From Novimethylophilus kurashikiensis (GTDB lineage: Bacteria > Pseudomonadota > Gammaproteobacteria > Burkholderiales > Methylophilaceae), in assembly GCF_003112435.1 (NCBI RefSeq), contig NZ_BDOQ01000014.1:1-32537 (forward strand): a stretch of DNA of 32,537 nt, written 5' to 3'. The translations under genes and the position numbers were made by a program. Shown here piece after piece: positions 1 through 7,563 of the stretch (its first letter is position 1; every line of letters starts with the position of its first letter). The notes beneath the pieces are model-generated. The model was given only the letters and a program-made list of their open reading frames with translations, made no database searches and was not told the origin of the DNA.

Positions 1-253
1 GCGGGGGCGGGGGAGGCGGCTTGTCGACGAAGAACAGGTCACTAGGCTCTTCCGCCATTTCCTTGCGCTCGGCCGGGAAGAGATTGCCGACGGGTGCCGT
101 TTTTCGAGGTTCGGTATCGCTACGCTCTGCCACTACCAAATGTTTTTCATGTGACGGCTCAACCGGTTCTTCGGGAGAGGGTGCGAAAACTGCTGCAACG
201 ACAGTGAGGGCTGCGGCGGCGAAAAGGAGGCGTTGTTGCGTCTTGGCGTTCAT
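1..253 (-). CDS. Proline-rich membrane-anchored protein of secretion operon (partial, 3' end outside window)
   Basis: Only the N-terminal 84 codons are inside the window. The start is ATG at 253-251, overlapping the TGA of the upstream PilO-like gene (TGATG), so it is the next cistron of the operon. The visible protein has a short basic N-terminus, one hydrophobic segment at about residues 8-24 (LLFAAAALTVVAAVFA), then a charged Pro/Glu-rich stretch ending in a run of prolines at the window edge. This is the shape of a single-pass inner-membrane protein with a periplasmic proline-rich linker, as in GspC- or PilP-like assembly factors that contact the secretin. No family could be assigned from the visible part. 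By position a secretin gene could follow, but it is not seen. Confidence 0.7.
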   Translation of the reverse strand, partial: MNAKTQQRLLFAAAALTVVAAVFAPSPEEPVEPSHEKHLVVAERSDTEPRKTAPVGNLFPAERKEMAEEPSDLFFVDKPPPPPP

Positions 254-786
254 CAATGTGCCTCCCGGTAGAACAGCACCAAGCCGATTTTTTCGTCCAG
301 CAATTCGGCATCGGCATCGTCGCGCTGCATTTCGATGATTTCCAGCGCGGCGTTGGGCAAGGCTTTCAGCACGGCGGCCACATAGTGCCGAAGCGTGGTG
401 TAGTCGGTGTTGAGCGGGAAGGTGATCTGGTAACGCCACAGCGGCGTGCTCTGAATGCGCGAAAGCTTGTAATCGATGCGCTCGATGACAAGGTCCTCGT
501 CTGTTGCCAAATGATTGAGAGTGCGTAGCTGTTCGGCAAGTGCTTCACGTTTTGGGAAGAAGTCGTAGAACATGGCGAGTTCTTCTTCCGGGGCATATTG
601 CCGCATAGTCTGGGGGTGGCTGCGCATGCCGGCGAGCTTTTGCTTGAGCTGGGCGACTTCACCTGTGTTTGGCCGGATTGCGGCGAAATATATGAATATT
701 CCGGCTACCAGCAACCCCAGGCCGATAAGGCCTGGGATGCCGACTGACGCGGCGACACGTTGTGCTTTCCATTGCCAGCGCGTCAT
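253..786 (-). CDS. PilO/GspM-like inner-membrane assembly protein
   Basis: 177 aa. A cytoplasmic basic N-terminus is followed by one membrane span at about residues 16-36, then a predicted coiled coil (GEVAQLKQKLAGMRSH) and a small alpha/beta periplasmic domain. This is the architecture of PilO and GspM, which dimerise with PilN/GspL to link the cytoplasmic ATPase ring to the outer-membrane secretin. The ATG at 786-784 overlaps the stop of the upstream PilN-like gene by four bases (ATGA), indicating translational coupling. The assignment rests on topology, size and position after PilM- and PilN-like genes, not on a signature motif. GspM-like would be an equally fair name. Confidence 0.7.
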   Translation of the reverse strand: MTRWQWKAQRVAASVGIPGLIGLGLLVAGIFIYFAAIRPNTGEVAQLKQKLAGMRSHPQTMRQYAPEEELAMFYDFFPKREALAEQLRTLNHLATDEDLVIERIDYKLSRIQSTPLWRYQITFPLNTDYTTLRHYVAAVLKALPNAALEIIEMQRDDADAELLDEKIGLVLFYREAH

Positions 787-1319
787 GGCTTAACCGTCCA
801 GTTGGCGCTGAGCGTAAACGAGAGCGGCAATTTTTGATCTTCCGGCATGGTTTCCTGGCTGAGCAGATGCACGCCGGCCAACGTTTTAGTCGCCTGCAAT
901 TGTTCGACGAAATCGATGATGTGGTCGCCGTCTTGCGCCAACCCCTTGATCGTCACCGTGCCCTTGTGTGCATCCGGCGAGACAGAGAGCACGCTGATGC
1001 CGGGGATGAGTGCGCGTTCAAGCGCGACGAACATGCCATCCCATGGTTGGTTAAGTTGTTTCAATACCTCATTGGCTCGTTTGTTGGCGTCGGGTGATGT
1101 GCTGCTTTCGGCGGTGAGATGAATCTGCGGCAAATGACGGTTTTCCAGCCGTTCCAGGTTTTGCTGCTGCCACATCAAACCGGCTTTTTCGGTGGTGACA
1201 CGGTGCTGTTGATAGAGCGCCAGACCGAGCACGATCGCCCCCAGCCCCAGCAGGCCGTAGCGCAAGAGTAGGATTTGCGGCGCGATGGGCTGCTTGAAAT
1301 CGATCCAAACGCGCTTCAT
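783..1319 (-). CDS. PilN/GspL-C-terminal-like inner-membrane assembly protein
   Basis: 178 aa. It begins with a short cytoplasmic tail (MKRVWIDFKQP), where PilN proteins normally carry the segment that binds PilM. A membrane span follows at about residues 20-40, then a coiled-coil region and a C-terminal ferredoxin-like periplasmic domain (for example GISVLSVSPDAHKGTVTIKG). PilN proteins bridge the actin-like PilM in the cytoplasm and PilO in the periplasm. Stop and start codons overlap those of both neighbours by four bases (ATGA), so the three PilM/N/O-like genes form a tightly coupled unit. The call is from topology and gene order; sequence conservation in this family is low. Confidence 0.7.
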   Translation of the reverse strand: MKRVWIDFKQPIAPQILLLRYGLLGLGAIVLGLALYQQHRVTTEKAGLMWQQQNLERLENRHLPQIHLTAESSTSPDANKRANEVLKQLNQPWDGMFVALERALIPGISVLSVSPDAHKGTVTIKGLAQDGDHIIDFVEQLQATKTLAGVHLLSQETMPEDQKLPLSFTLSANWTVKP

Positions 1320-2098
1320 GCCCGGCCTCCTAGCAGATACATTGGCGCTTGGGGAGCGATGCTCGCATCAGCACTCCAACCCACATCAAGCGCAACGGCG
1401 CCCGTCATGGAGCAGCCCACCGTGTAGAAGCTGGATTGTTCCTCTTCCAAGCCTGCCAGACGTAGTTCGCGCAGTAACAAACCTTTTGCAGACTCGGCTT
1501 GCAGCGCGGCAGTTGGGAAGGTTTGTAGCATCTGCCATTGACCCTGCCGTATCAGCAACGCAGTTACCCGTTCCGGCTCGGCGATCAGCAGCCAGCTCGA
1601 GGTCGCAAGTTTTTTATGCAACGGATTGAACAACGAGGCGACCAAGGGTTGTGTGGAATGCACTTTGACGCCGGTGAGTTGGGTATCAAGTGCAGTCAGC
1701 AATCTTTCGTCGGCCGCACTACTTAGCCACGGCTGCGCGTATCCGGTCGGTTGAACCGAGACTTTCCAATGGGCGGCAACGTCACCGTAAATGCGTCGAT
1801 ACTGTGCGCTTGCCAGCAGGGCTTGTTGTTCTGGTGATACGACATCTTCGCGCCAGGGTAGCAACTGCATGGGGGCGAGTTCGGATGACAGCACCACATC
1901 CGCCTTTTGGCCCTTGGTTTTATCTTGCGCCAACCAACTGCTTACCGTGGACAAGGCTTGCTGCCAAGGCAAGCCAGAAGCGGCGGGTGCCCATTGCTGC
2001 ATGTGCCAATCGACGACCTGAACGCCTCGAACACGCGCCATGACGGCGTAGGAGGCCCCGAGTCCGATGCGCAGATGATCAGGCGACAAAAGTGACAC
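1316..2098 (-). CDS. PilM/GspL-N-terminal-like cytoplasmic assembly protein
   Basis: 260 aa, no membrane segment. The N-terminus (LRIGLGASYAVMARVRG) resembles the first beta-hairpin of actin-like ASKHA folds found in PilM and the cytoplasmic part of GspL. It lies directly before PilN- and PilO-like genes, the canonical pilMNO order. The likely role is to dock the GspE ATPase to the inner-membrane platform. The start used here is GTG at 2098-2096, which overlaps the end of gspE by 20 bp. At 260 aa it is shorter than typical PilM (about 350 aa), and nucleotide-binding motifs are not obvious, so it may be a degenerate, scaffold-only version. Confidence 0.65.
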   Translation of the reverse strand: MSLLSPDHLRIGLGASYAVMARVRGVQVVDWHMQQWAPAASGLPWQQALSTVSSWLAQDKTKGQKADVVLSSELAPMQLLPWREDVVSPEQQALLASAQYRRIYGDVAAHWKVSVQPTGYAQPWLSSAADERLLTALDTQLTGVKVHSTQPLVASLFNPLHKKLATSSWLLIAEPERVTALLIRQGQWQMLQTFPTAALQAESAKGLLLRELRLAGLEEEQSSFYTVGCSMTGAVALDVGWSADASIAPQAPMYLLGGRA

Positions 2099-3758
2099 GG
2101 TTGATTTCCTGTAGGGTGGTATCGCCGCTCCGTACCAGTTCGATGGCGGATTGGCGCAAGAAGCGCGTGTTGTGGCGGATGGCGGCCTCCTTGATCGTGC
2201 GAATAGGGTGGCGGCCGGCGATCAATTCGCGCAGTTCGTCGTTGAGGATGAGTAGTTCGGCGATGGCCTTGCGCCCGCGGAAACCAGTACCGCGGCACTT
2301 GCCGCAACCGCGTCCGGCGCGGAAGTCGAAGCCTGCTACATCGATCGCCTTCAGGCCCGATTCCTCCAGCAATTGCGGCTCCGGCGTGACCGGCACCGCG
2401 CAATCCGGGCAATTGATGCGCACCAGGCGCTGGGCGATGATGCAGTTGAGTGCGGAGACGAAGCTGTAAGGGTCGACGCCCATGTGCATGAAGCGTCCCA
2501 ATACGTCGAAGACGTTGTTGGCGTGGACGGTGGTGAATACGAGATGGCCGGTGAGGGCGGATTGAATGGCGATCTGCGCGGTTTCCGGGTCGCGTATTTC
2601 GCCCACCATGATCTTGTCCGGGTCGTGGCGCAGAATCGACCGCAGGCCACGGGCAAAAGTCAGGCCTTTTTTCTCGTTGACCGGGATTTGCAATATCCCC
2701 GGCAGCTGGTATTCCACCGGGTCTTCGATGGTGATGATTTTGTCGTGGCCGTGGTTGATCTCGGAAATCGCGGCATACAATGTGGTGGTCTTGCCGGAGC
2801 CGGTGGGGCCGGTGACTAACAACATCCCATAAGGCTCGCGGCTCAATCGTCGCAAGGTCGCCATCGTGACCGGATCGAAGCCCAGCGCATCCAGCCGTAG
2901 CCCTTGCATTTGATCGGTCAGCGCCTGTTTGTCGAGAATCCGCAACACCGAATCCTCACCGTAGATGCTAGGCATGATGGAGACGCGAAAGTCCACGGCT
3001 CGTCCGCCCGCCAACACCTTGAAACGCCCGTCCTGCGGAATGCGGCGTTCGGAAATGTCGAGTTCGGACATCACCTTGAGGCGCGAAATGACTTGTTCGG
3101 CAGTTTCGATGCCCTGGATCGCCCCGATCTGCGACAGCACACCATCGATGCGGTACTTGATGACCAGCCCGCTGGCGCTAGTTTCCAGGTGGATATCGCT
3201 GACGCCGGCCTTGAGGGCATCGTAGAGCGTCGAATGCACCAGCCGCACCACGGGGCTGGCGTCTTCCGAAATCGACTTGAGCGAAATAACTTCGATCTTC
3301 TCGCCCTCGACGGTCTGGAAATCCTCCTGCTGCGACCAGTTTTCCATAGCGCGCTGGGATTCTTCCTGGCGGGCGAAATAGGCCTGGATGTCCGACCAAT
3401 GGGCAAGGCGGAAGGCGAAGGGCAATTTGATACGGTTCCACGCCCATTCGCGCAAGTGGTCGCTGAACGGGTCGGAAATCAACAGCAGCAATTCGTCTGC
3501 CGCGTTACGTAGCGGCAGGCATTCGCGCTGCAGGCAATCGGCGAAGGGCAGCATGTCGAACGCCGGCTGCCAATCGTGAATGTCGTCCATGCTCACCGTG
3601 GGGTACTGCGACCACTCCCCCAGCCAGGCCATGAATCCGGTCTGATCGAAGCCCAACATTTCTTCCAGAACGGTGATGAAGCGACGTTTTGAAAGCGCTG
3701 CCTCGTCACGGGCTTTTTGCAGCAAGGTGGCGTCGAAAGGTTTGAGCATGGCGTTCAT
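2079..3758 (-). CDS. gspE: Type II secretion/pilus assembly ATPase GspE
   Basis: 559 aa hexameric secretion ATPase that powers pseudopilus assembly from the cytoplasmic face. The N-terminal GspE-N domain spans about residues 1-130. The ATPase core shows Walker A GPTGSGKT (317-324), Asp box IITIEDPVEY (341-350), Walker B IMVGEIRD (383-390) and His box GHLVFTTVHANN (404-415). A four-cysteine zinc site follows: C450-x2-C453 and C485-x2-C488, as in GspE/PulE and PilB. All catalytic motifs are intact. The start is ATG at 3758, chosen because it overlaps the gspF stop as ATGA; the reading frame stays open further upstream but that part is antisense-like. It sits between gspF and the pilM-like gene. 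Confidence 0.93.
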   Translation of the reverse strand: MNAMLKPFDATLLQKARDEAALSKRRFITVLEEMLGFDQTGFMAWLGEWSQYPTVSMDDIHDWQPAFDMLPFADCLQRECLPLRNAADELLLLISDPFSDHLREWAWNRIKLPFAFRLAHWSDIQAYFARQEESQRAMENWSQQEDFQTVEGEKIEVISLKSISEDASPVVRLVHSTLYDALKAGVSDIHLETSASGLVIKYRIDGVLSQIGAIQGIETAEQVISRLKVMSELDISERRIPQDGRFKVLAGGRAVDFRVSIMPSIYGEDSVLRILDKQALTDQMQGLRLDALGFDPVTMATLRRLSREPYGMLLVTGPTGSGKTTTLYAAISEINHGHDKIITIEDPVEYQLPGILQIPVNEKKGLTFARGLRSILRHDPDKIMVGEIRDPETAQIAIQSALTGHLVFTTVHANNVFDVLGRFMHMGVDPYSFVSALNCIIAQRLVRINCPDCAVPVTPEPQLLEESGLKAIDVAGFDFRAGRGCGKCRGTGFRGRKAIAELLILNDELRELIAGRHPIRTIKEAAIRHNTRFLRQSAIELVRSGDTTLQEINRVTFVA

Positions 3759-4954
3759 TGCTGGATGCTCCCGGCCAGTTCGAAGATGGGCACGTACATC
3801 AGCACCACGATGCCACCGATCACGATGCCGATGAAGGTCATCAGCAGCGGCTCGAACAAGCGGCTCGCCCAATCGATCCAGCGGTTGAGTTCTTCTTCAT
3901 GAAAATCCGCGATGCGGTCCATCATGCTGCCCATCTGGCCGGTTTGCTCGCCGACTCGCAGCAACCGCGAAGCGACGGCCGTAGAAAGCCCGCTGCGCTC
4001 CATGGCGTGCGACAGCGATTGGCCTTCGCGGACATGGTTGCGGGCTTCGGCCAGCCGTCCTTGCAGCCTGGCATCGAGCAGGCCGGAGACCTGATCCATG
4101 GCCATCATGATGGGAATGCCGGCGCTCGCCAGCATCCCCAGGGTGCGGTAGAAGCGGGAGAGTTGGTAAATGCGCATGCGTTCGCCGATCACCGGCGTTT
4201 TCCAAAGCAACTCGCGTAGCCAGCCGCGCACGGAAGGGCGGGAGAGGGCATAGACCATGCTGCCCAGCCCGCCGAAGAAAATGCCTGTGACCAAGGTGCC
4301 ATGAGTCTCGATGATTTCACCCCAGCGCATTAGCAGCCAGGAAGCGAACGGCAGCTCGCGACCGGTATCGGCGTAAATATGGCTGAACTTGGGAATGACG
4401 TAGGTGAGCAGGAACAGCACTACCAGGCCACCTACGCCCATGAGCAATATGGGGTAGATGGAAGCCGAGATGACCTTCTTCTTCATCTGGTCCACCTGGA
4501 CCTGATAAGCGATATAGCGGCGCAATGCTTCCACCAGCCCGCCTGTACGTTCGCTGGAACGGACAGTCGCCACGTAAAGCGCCGGGAATGCTGCAGGTTG
4601 TGCTTCGAGCGATGCCGAGAGCGAACGGCCCTCGTGCAGGCTATTAACTACGCCCTTGAGCACCTGCTTGGTATGGGCATGAGTTTCCTTTTCCAGCAGG
4701 GTTTCCAGCACTTCCACGATGGAAAGCCCCGCTTCCAGCAGTGCGAGCAATTCCTGGTTGAACAGCAGCAAGGGAAACTTGGGCGTGCCTAAGGATTTGA
4801 ACACCGTATTCCAACTGCCACCGGCTTGGACCACGCCCAAGACCTGCAGGCCCTGGTCCTTGCCCAGCTGCTCAGCTTCTTCAGCGTTGCCCGCAGCCAA
4901 TTGCAGCGAGACGAAGCGACCGCTGCCATCCAGACCTTGTACCTTGAAATTCAT
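3755..4954 (-). CDS. gspF: Type II secretion system inner-membrane platform protein GspF
   Basis: 399 aa, the normal length for the GspF/PilC family. It has two repeated cytoplasmic GspF domains (about 65-190 and 265-390). Membrane segments lie near residues 165-190 (IYPILLMGVGGLVVLFLL), 220-240 and 366-391 (MTFIGIVIGGIVVLMYVPIF). The family landmark EAGLSIVEVLETL is near residue 75 and its second-half counterpart SAGIPIMMAMDQV follows in repeat 2. GspF is the polytopic core that couples the GspE ATPase to pseudopilin extraction. The start at 4954 is 15 bp after the gspG stop, and the stop overlaps the gspE start by four bases. Confidence 0.93.
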   Translation of the reverse strand: MNFKVQGLDGSGRFVSLQLAAGNAEEAEQLGKDQGLQVLGVVQAGGSWNTVFKSLGTPKFPLLLFNQELLALLEAGLSIVEVLETLLEKETHAHTKQVLKGVVNSLHEGRSLSASLEAQPAAFPALYVATVRSSERTGGLVEALRRYIAYQVQVDQMKKKVISASIYPILLMGVGGLVVLFLLTYVIPKFSHIYADTGRELPFASWLLMRWGEIIETHGTLVTGIFFGGLGSMVYALSRPSVRGWLRELLWKTPVIGERMRIYQLSRFYRTLGMLASAGIPIMMAMDQVSGLLDARLQGRLAEARNHVREGQSLSHAMERSGLSTAVASRLLRVGEQTGQMGSMMDRIADFHEEELNRWIDWASRLFEPLLMTFIGIVIGGIVVLMYVPIFELAGSIQQ

Positions 4955-4969
4955 GCGATGCGGCGCGGC

Positions 4970-5383
4970 TTACCAGTTGGTCACATCCTGGGCGTCGCCT
5001 TCGCCGCCCGGCTGGCCATCCTTGCCGTAGGAAAATAAATCGAATTCGCTATGTTCGCCCGGTTGGCGATAGAGATAAGCCTTGCCCCAAGGGTCGGCAG
5101 GCACGGCTTTCTTTAGGTAGGGGCCGTCCCAGCGGGGTTCGGAGGCGGGACGAGTATTGAGCGCAGCCAAGCCTTGTTCGGTGGTGGGGTAGTGACCGGT
5201 ATCGAGGCGGTACTGATCCAAGGCTTTTTCCAGCGCATCGATCTGCGCCTTGGCTGCCTTAGTCTCCGACTTGCCAATCTGCGAGAAATAACGCGGCCCG
5301 ACATACCCGGCCAGCAGGCCGATGATCACCATTACCACCAACAACTCAAGCAGGGTAAAGCCGGATTGCCTCGTTTTCTTCAT
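4970..5383 (-). CDS. gspG: Type II secretion system major pseudopilin GspG
   Basis: 137 aa. It carries a class III prepilin leader: MKKTRQSG followed by FTLLELLVVMVIIGLLAG, with predicted prepilin-peptidase cleavage after Gly8 and the conserved Glu at +5 of the mature protein. The rest is typical GspG: an alpha-spine, the DQYRLDTGHYPTTEQGLAAL segment, a WDGPYLKK motif, DPWGKAYLYR and a C-terminal YGKDGQPGGEG loop that forms the calcium site in known GspG structures. It is the first gene of the minus-strand operon and probably the most highly translated. No prepilin peptidase or minor pseudopilins (GspH-K) are in the window. Confidence 0.95.
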   Translation of the reverse strand: MKKTRQSGFTLLELLVVMVIIGLLAGYVGPRYFSQIGKSETKAAKAQIDALEKALDQYRLDTGHYPTTEQGLAALNTRPASEPRWDGPYLKKAVPADPWGKAYLYRQPGEHSEFDLFSYGKDGQPGGEGDAQDVTNW

Positions 5384-5681
5384 TATTCGCCCCAGAGTTT
5401 GAAACGGCGCTTAAACAGTCTGCAGCAAGGTATTCTGTTTAAACAAATTACGCCGAGCGATTTGGAGTATAGAGGCTGAAAACTTATTTCAGGCTTATTT
5501 GAAGGGTATTTGAATGGATATTGATTTTAATATTTGACCGTGTCTCGGCCATGGACAAGGAATTCAAGCGTTTGCCAGTTGAGGAGTAGTCCCTTGCTGT
5601 TAAATATTCTTCTGGCAACTGAGGAAGGGTAGCCTGCCAATCCACGGTAAAATAGCGGTTACGCAATTTGATTGACATGGA
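5384..5681. promoter_or_regulatory. Divergent intergenic region between gspG and the RNB ribonuclease gene
   Basis: This 298-bp AT-richer spacer separates two divergent genes, so it should hold both promoters. On the minus strand a TATACT hexamer (5471-5466) is a plausible -10 for gspG. Just upstream is an imperfect palindrome with arms CTGAA (5476-5480) and TTCAG (5488-5492). On the plus strand TAAAAT at 5648-5653 is a plausible -10 for the ribonuclease, about 30 bp before its ATG. An inverted repeat TTGCCAG (5572-5578) / CTGGCAA (5612-5618) with a 33-nt loop lies just upstream. No convincing -35 was found for either. No gene is supported here. Confidence 0.35.
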
Positions 5682-7520
5682 ATGAACGTTTTTTACGAAG
5701 AAGAAGGCAGTTTCAAAATCGGCAGTGTGATGACCGAGAATCCCGGGTCGCTGCAGGTCGAGGCACTGCACGGCAAGCGCTCCAAGATCAAGTCGGCCAA
5801 TGTGCTGCTCAAGTTCGAGAATCCTCTCGCAGGCTTTATGGAGCAGGCGCAAAGTGGGGCAGACGATATCGACGTGGATTTTTTGTGGGAGTGTTGCGGC
5901 GAGCCGGAATTCGGCTTCGAAGAACTCGCCAAGGATTACTTCGGTCATGCGCCGAACCCGGTCGAGGCTGCTTCGGTGGCGATCCGCCTGCATTCGGCCC
6001 CCATGTATTTTTACCGTAAGGGCAAGGGCCGCTATAAAGCTGCGCCGGAGGATAACCTCAAGGCGGCGCTTGCAGCTCAGGAACGAAAGCGTATCCAGGC
6101 TGAGAAGGTCGCCGAATATGTGGAGCAGATCAAGGCTCACAAGCTACCCGCCGAATTTGGCGACAAGCTCGACATGCTGATCTACGAGCCCGACAAGAAC
6201 ACGCTGGAGTGGAAAGCGCTGGACGAGGCCTCCATCGAAACCGGGATGTCGCACATCAAGCTATTGGAAACTTGCGGCGCGATTGCCTCTGCCCATGATT
6301 ATCACTTCGGCGCATTTCTGCGCGAGCATTTCCCCGGCGGTATTGCGTTCCCATCGCACGGCTCCGTGGTGGTGCCGGACGATTTGCCGCAGGCAGATGT
6401 CGATGCGTTCAGCATCGACGACAGCACCACGACGGAAATCGACGATGCGTTTTCCATTCTCGCCCTGGAAAACGGCAATACCCGTGTCGGGATTCATATC
6501 GCTGCCCCCTCATTGGGTATTCTGCCCGGCTCGGAACTGGATGCGATTGCCTTGCAGCGGTTATCCACCGTCTACATGCCCGGCAACAAGATCACCATGC
6601 TGCCCGAGCCGGCTATCGAGCCGTTCAGCCTTTTGGCTGGGCACTGGCGGCCTGCGTTATCGCTCTACCTGGAAGTCGCGCCGGACTTTTCCATCGTCGA
6701 TAACCAAAGCCGGGTAGAGATGGTGAAGATCGCCGAAAACCTGCGTCACGATACGCTGGAACCGCATTTCAACGAAGAAACGCTCACCGAGCACAGCGGA
6801 CACGAATACTGGGAACGTCTGTCTTCCTTGCATCAACTGGCGGAATCGCTGGAAAAAGCGCGCGGCAAGTACGATCCCAATCGCTTGCCGCAGGTGGATT
6901 ACAACTTCTACGTCGAAGACGGCAAGGTGCGTATTACCGAGCGCAAGCGCGGTTCGCCAATGGACAAGCTGGTGGCGGAACTGATGATTTACGCCAATGC
7001 GCATTGGGGCGGCCTGCTGGCACAGAACGGCATCCCAGGCATCTATCGCGCTCAGACCGGGGGCAAAGTGTTCATGACCACTGAGGCCGAACCTCACCAG
7101 GGCTTGGGTGTGGCCCAGTATGCCTGGAGCACGTCGCCGTTGCGCCGAGCCGTGGACCTCATCAACCAGCGTCAGATGATCGCGCTGCTGCAAGGCACGG
7201 AACCGGCTTACGCCAAGGGCAACGAGGCCTTGACAACGGCCATGCGCGATTTCGATTTCGCCTACAACATCTACAACGACTTCCAGCAGCGCATGGAGCG
7301 CTACTGGTGCCTGCAATACCTCATTCAGGAAAACGTACAGGAGGTGAATGCCACGGTTTGGCGCGAGAATCTCGTGCGCCTTGACGGCATCCCGTACATG
7401 ACCAAGGTGCACAGCCTGCCGGAACTGGCTGCAGGGGAGCGGGTGCGCTTAAAGGTAGAGAAGGTCGATCCGTTGATGATGGATTTGTACTGCAAGTTCC
7501 AGGGCAAGATCGAGGTATAG
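5682..7520 (+). CDS. RNase II-family (RNB domain) exoribonuclease
   Basis: 612 aa. The RNB catalytic domain covers about residues 235-540. The metal-binding signature reads SIDDSTTTEIDDAFSI (from 244). Aligned to E. coli RNase II Asp201/207/209/210 this gives D246, E252, D254 and D255, so the second aspartate is a glutamate. The downstream TSPLRRAVDLINQRQ (around 487) matches the conserved TSPxRR segment containing the catalytic arginine. A small S1-like C-terminal domain is likely. The N-terminal ~230 residues do not show clear cold-shock domains by eye. It is presumably a 3'-5' processive exonuclease in RNA decay. It is transcribed alone, divergent from gspG and convergent with the kinase gene. 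Confidence 0.85.
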   Translation: MNVFYEEEGSFKIGSVMTENPGSLQVEALHGKRSKIKSANVLLKFENPLAGFMEQAQSGADDIDVDFLWECCGEPEFGFEELAKDYFGHAPNPVEAASVAIRLHSAPMYFYRKGKGRYKAAPEDNLKAALAAQERKRIQAEKVAEYVEQIKAHKLPAEFGDKLDMLIYEPDKNTLEWKALDEASIETGMSHIKLLETCGAIASAHDYHFGAFLREHFPGGIAFPSHGSVVVPDDLPQADVDAFSIDDSTTTEIDDAFSILALENGNTRVGIHIAAPSLGILPGSELDAIALQRLSTVYMPGNKITMLPEPAIEPFSLLAGHWRPALSLYLEVAPDFSIVDNQSRVEMVKIAENLRHDTLEPHFNEETLTEHSGHEYWERLSSLHQLAESLEKARGKYDPNRLPQVDYNFYVEDGKVRITERKRGSPMDKLVAELMIYANAHWGGLLAQNGIPGIYRAQTGGKVFMTTEAEPHQGLGVAQYAWSTSPLRRAVDLINQRQMIALLQGTEPAYAKGNEALTTAMRDFDFAYNIYNDFQQRMERYWCLQYLIQENVQEVNATVWRENLVRLDGIPYMTKVHSLPELAAGERVRLKVEKVDPLMMDLYCKFQGKIEV

Positions 7521-7563
7521 ATTACAGCCCTGTTGTCGGAATTAAAGCGAGGCCCCGCCTGTG

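Noticed and set aside
3759..3872. N-terminal extension of GspE
   Set aside because: Reads through the end of gspF in another frame; the ATGA overlap at 3758 is the normal operon junction.
5484..6140. 218-codon minus-strand frame reaching into the gspG-RNB spacer
   Set aside because: Mostly antisense of the RNB gene; no ribosome site, no domain, and it would fill the divergent promoter region.
7541..7560. AGGC-CCC-GCCT hairpin between convergent RNB and kinase genes
   Set aside because: Only four base pairs and no U-tract; too weak to call a terminator.
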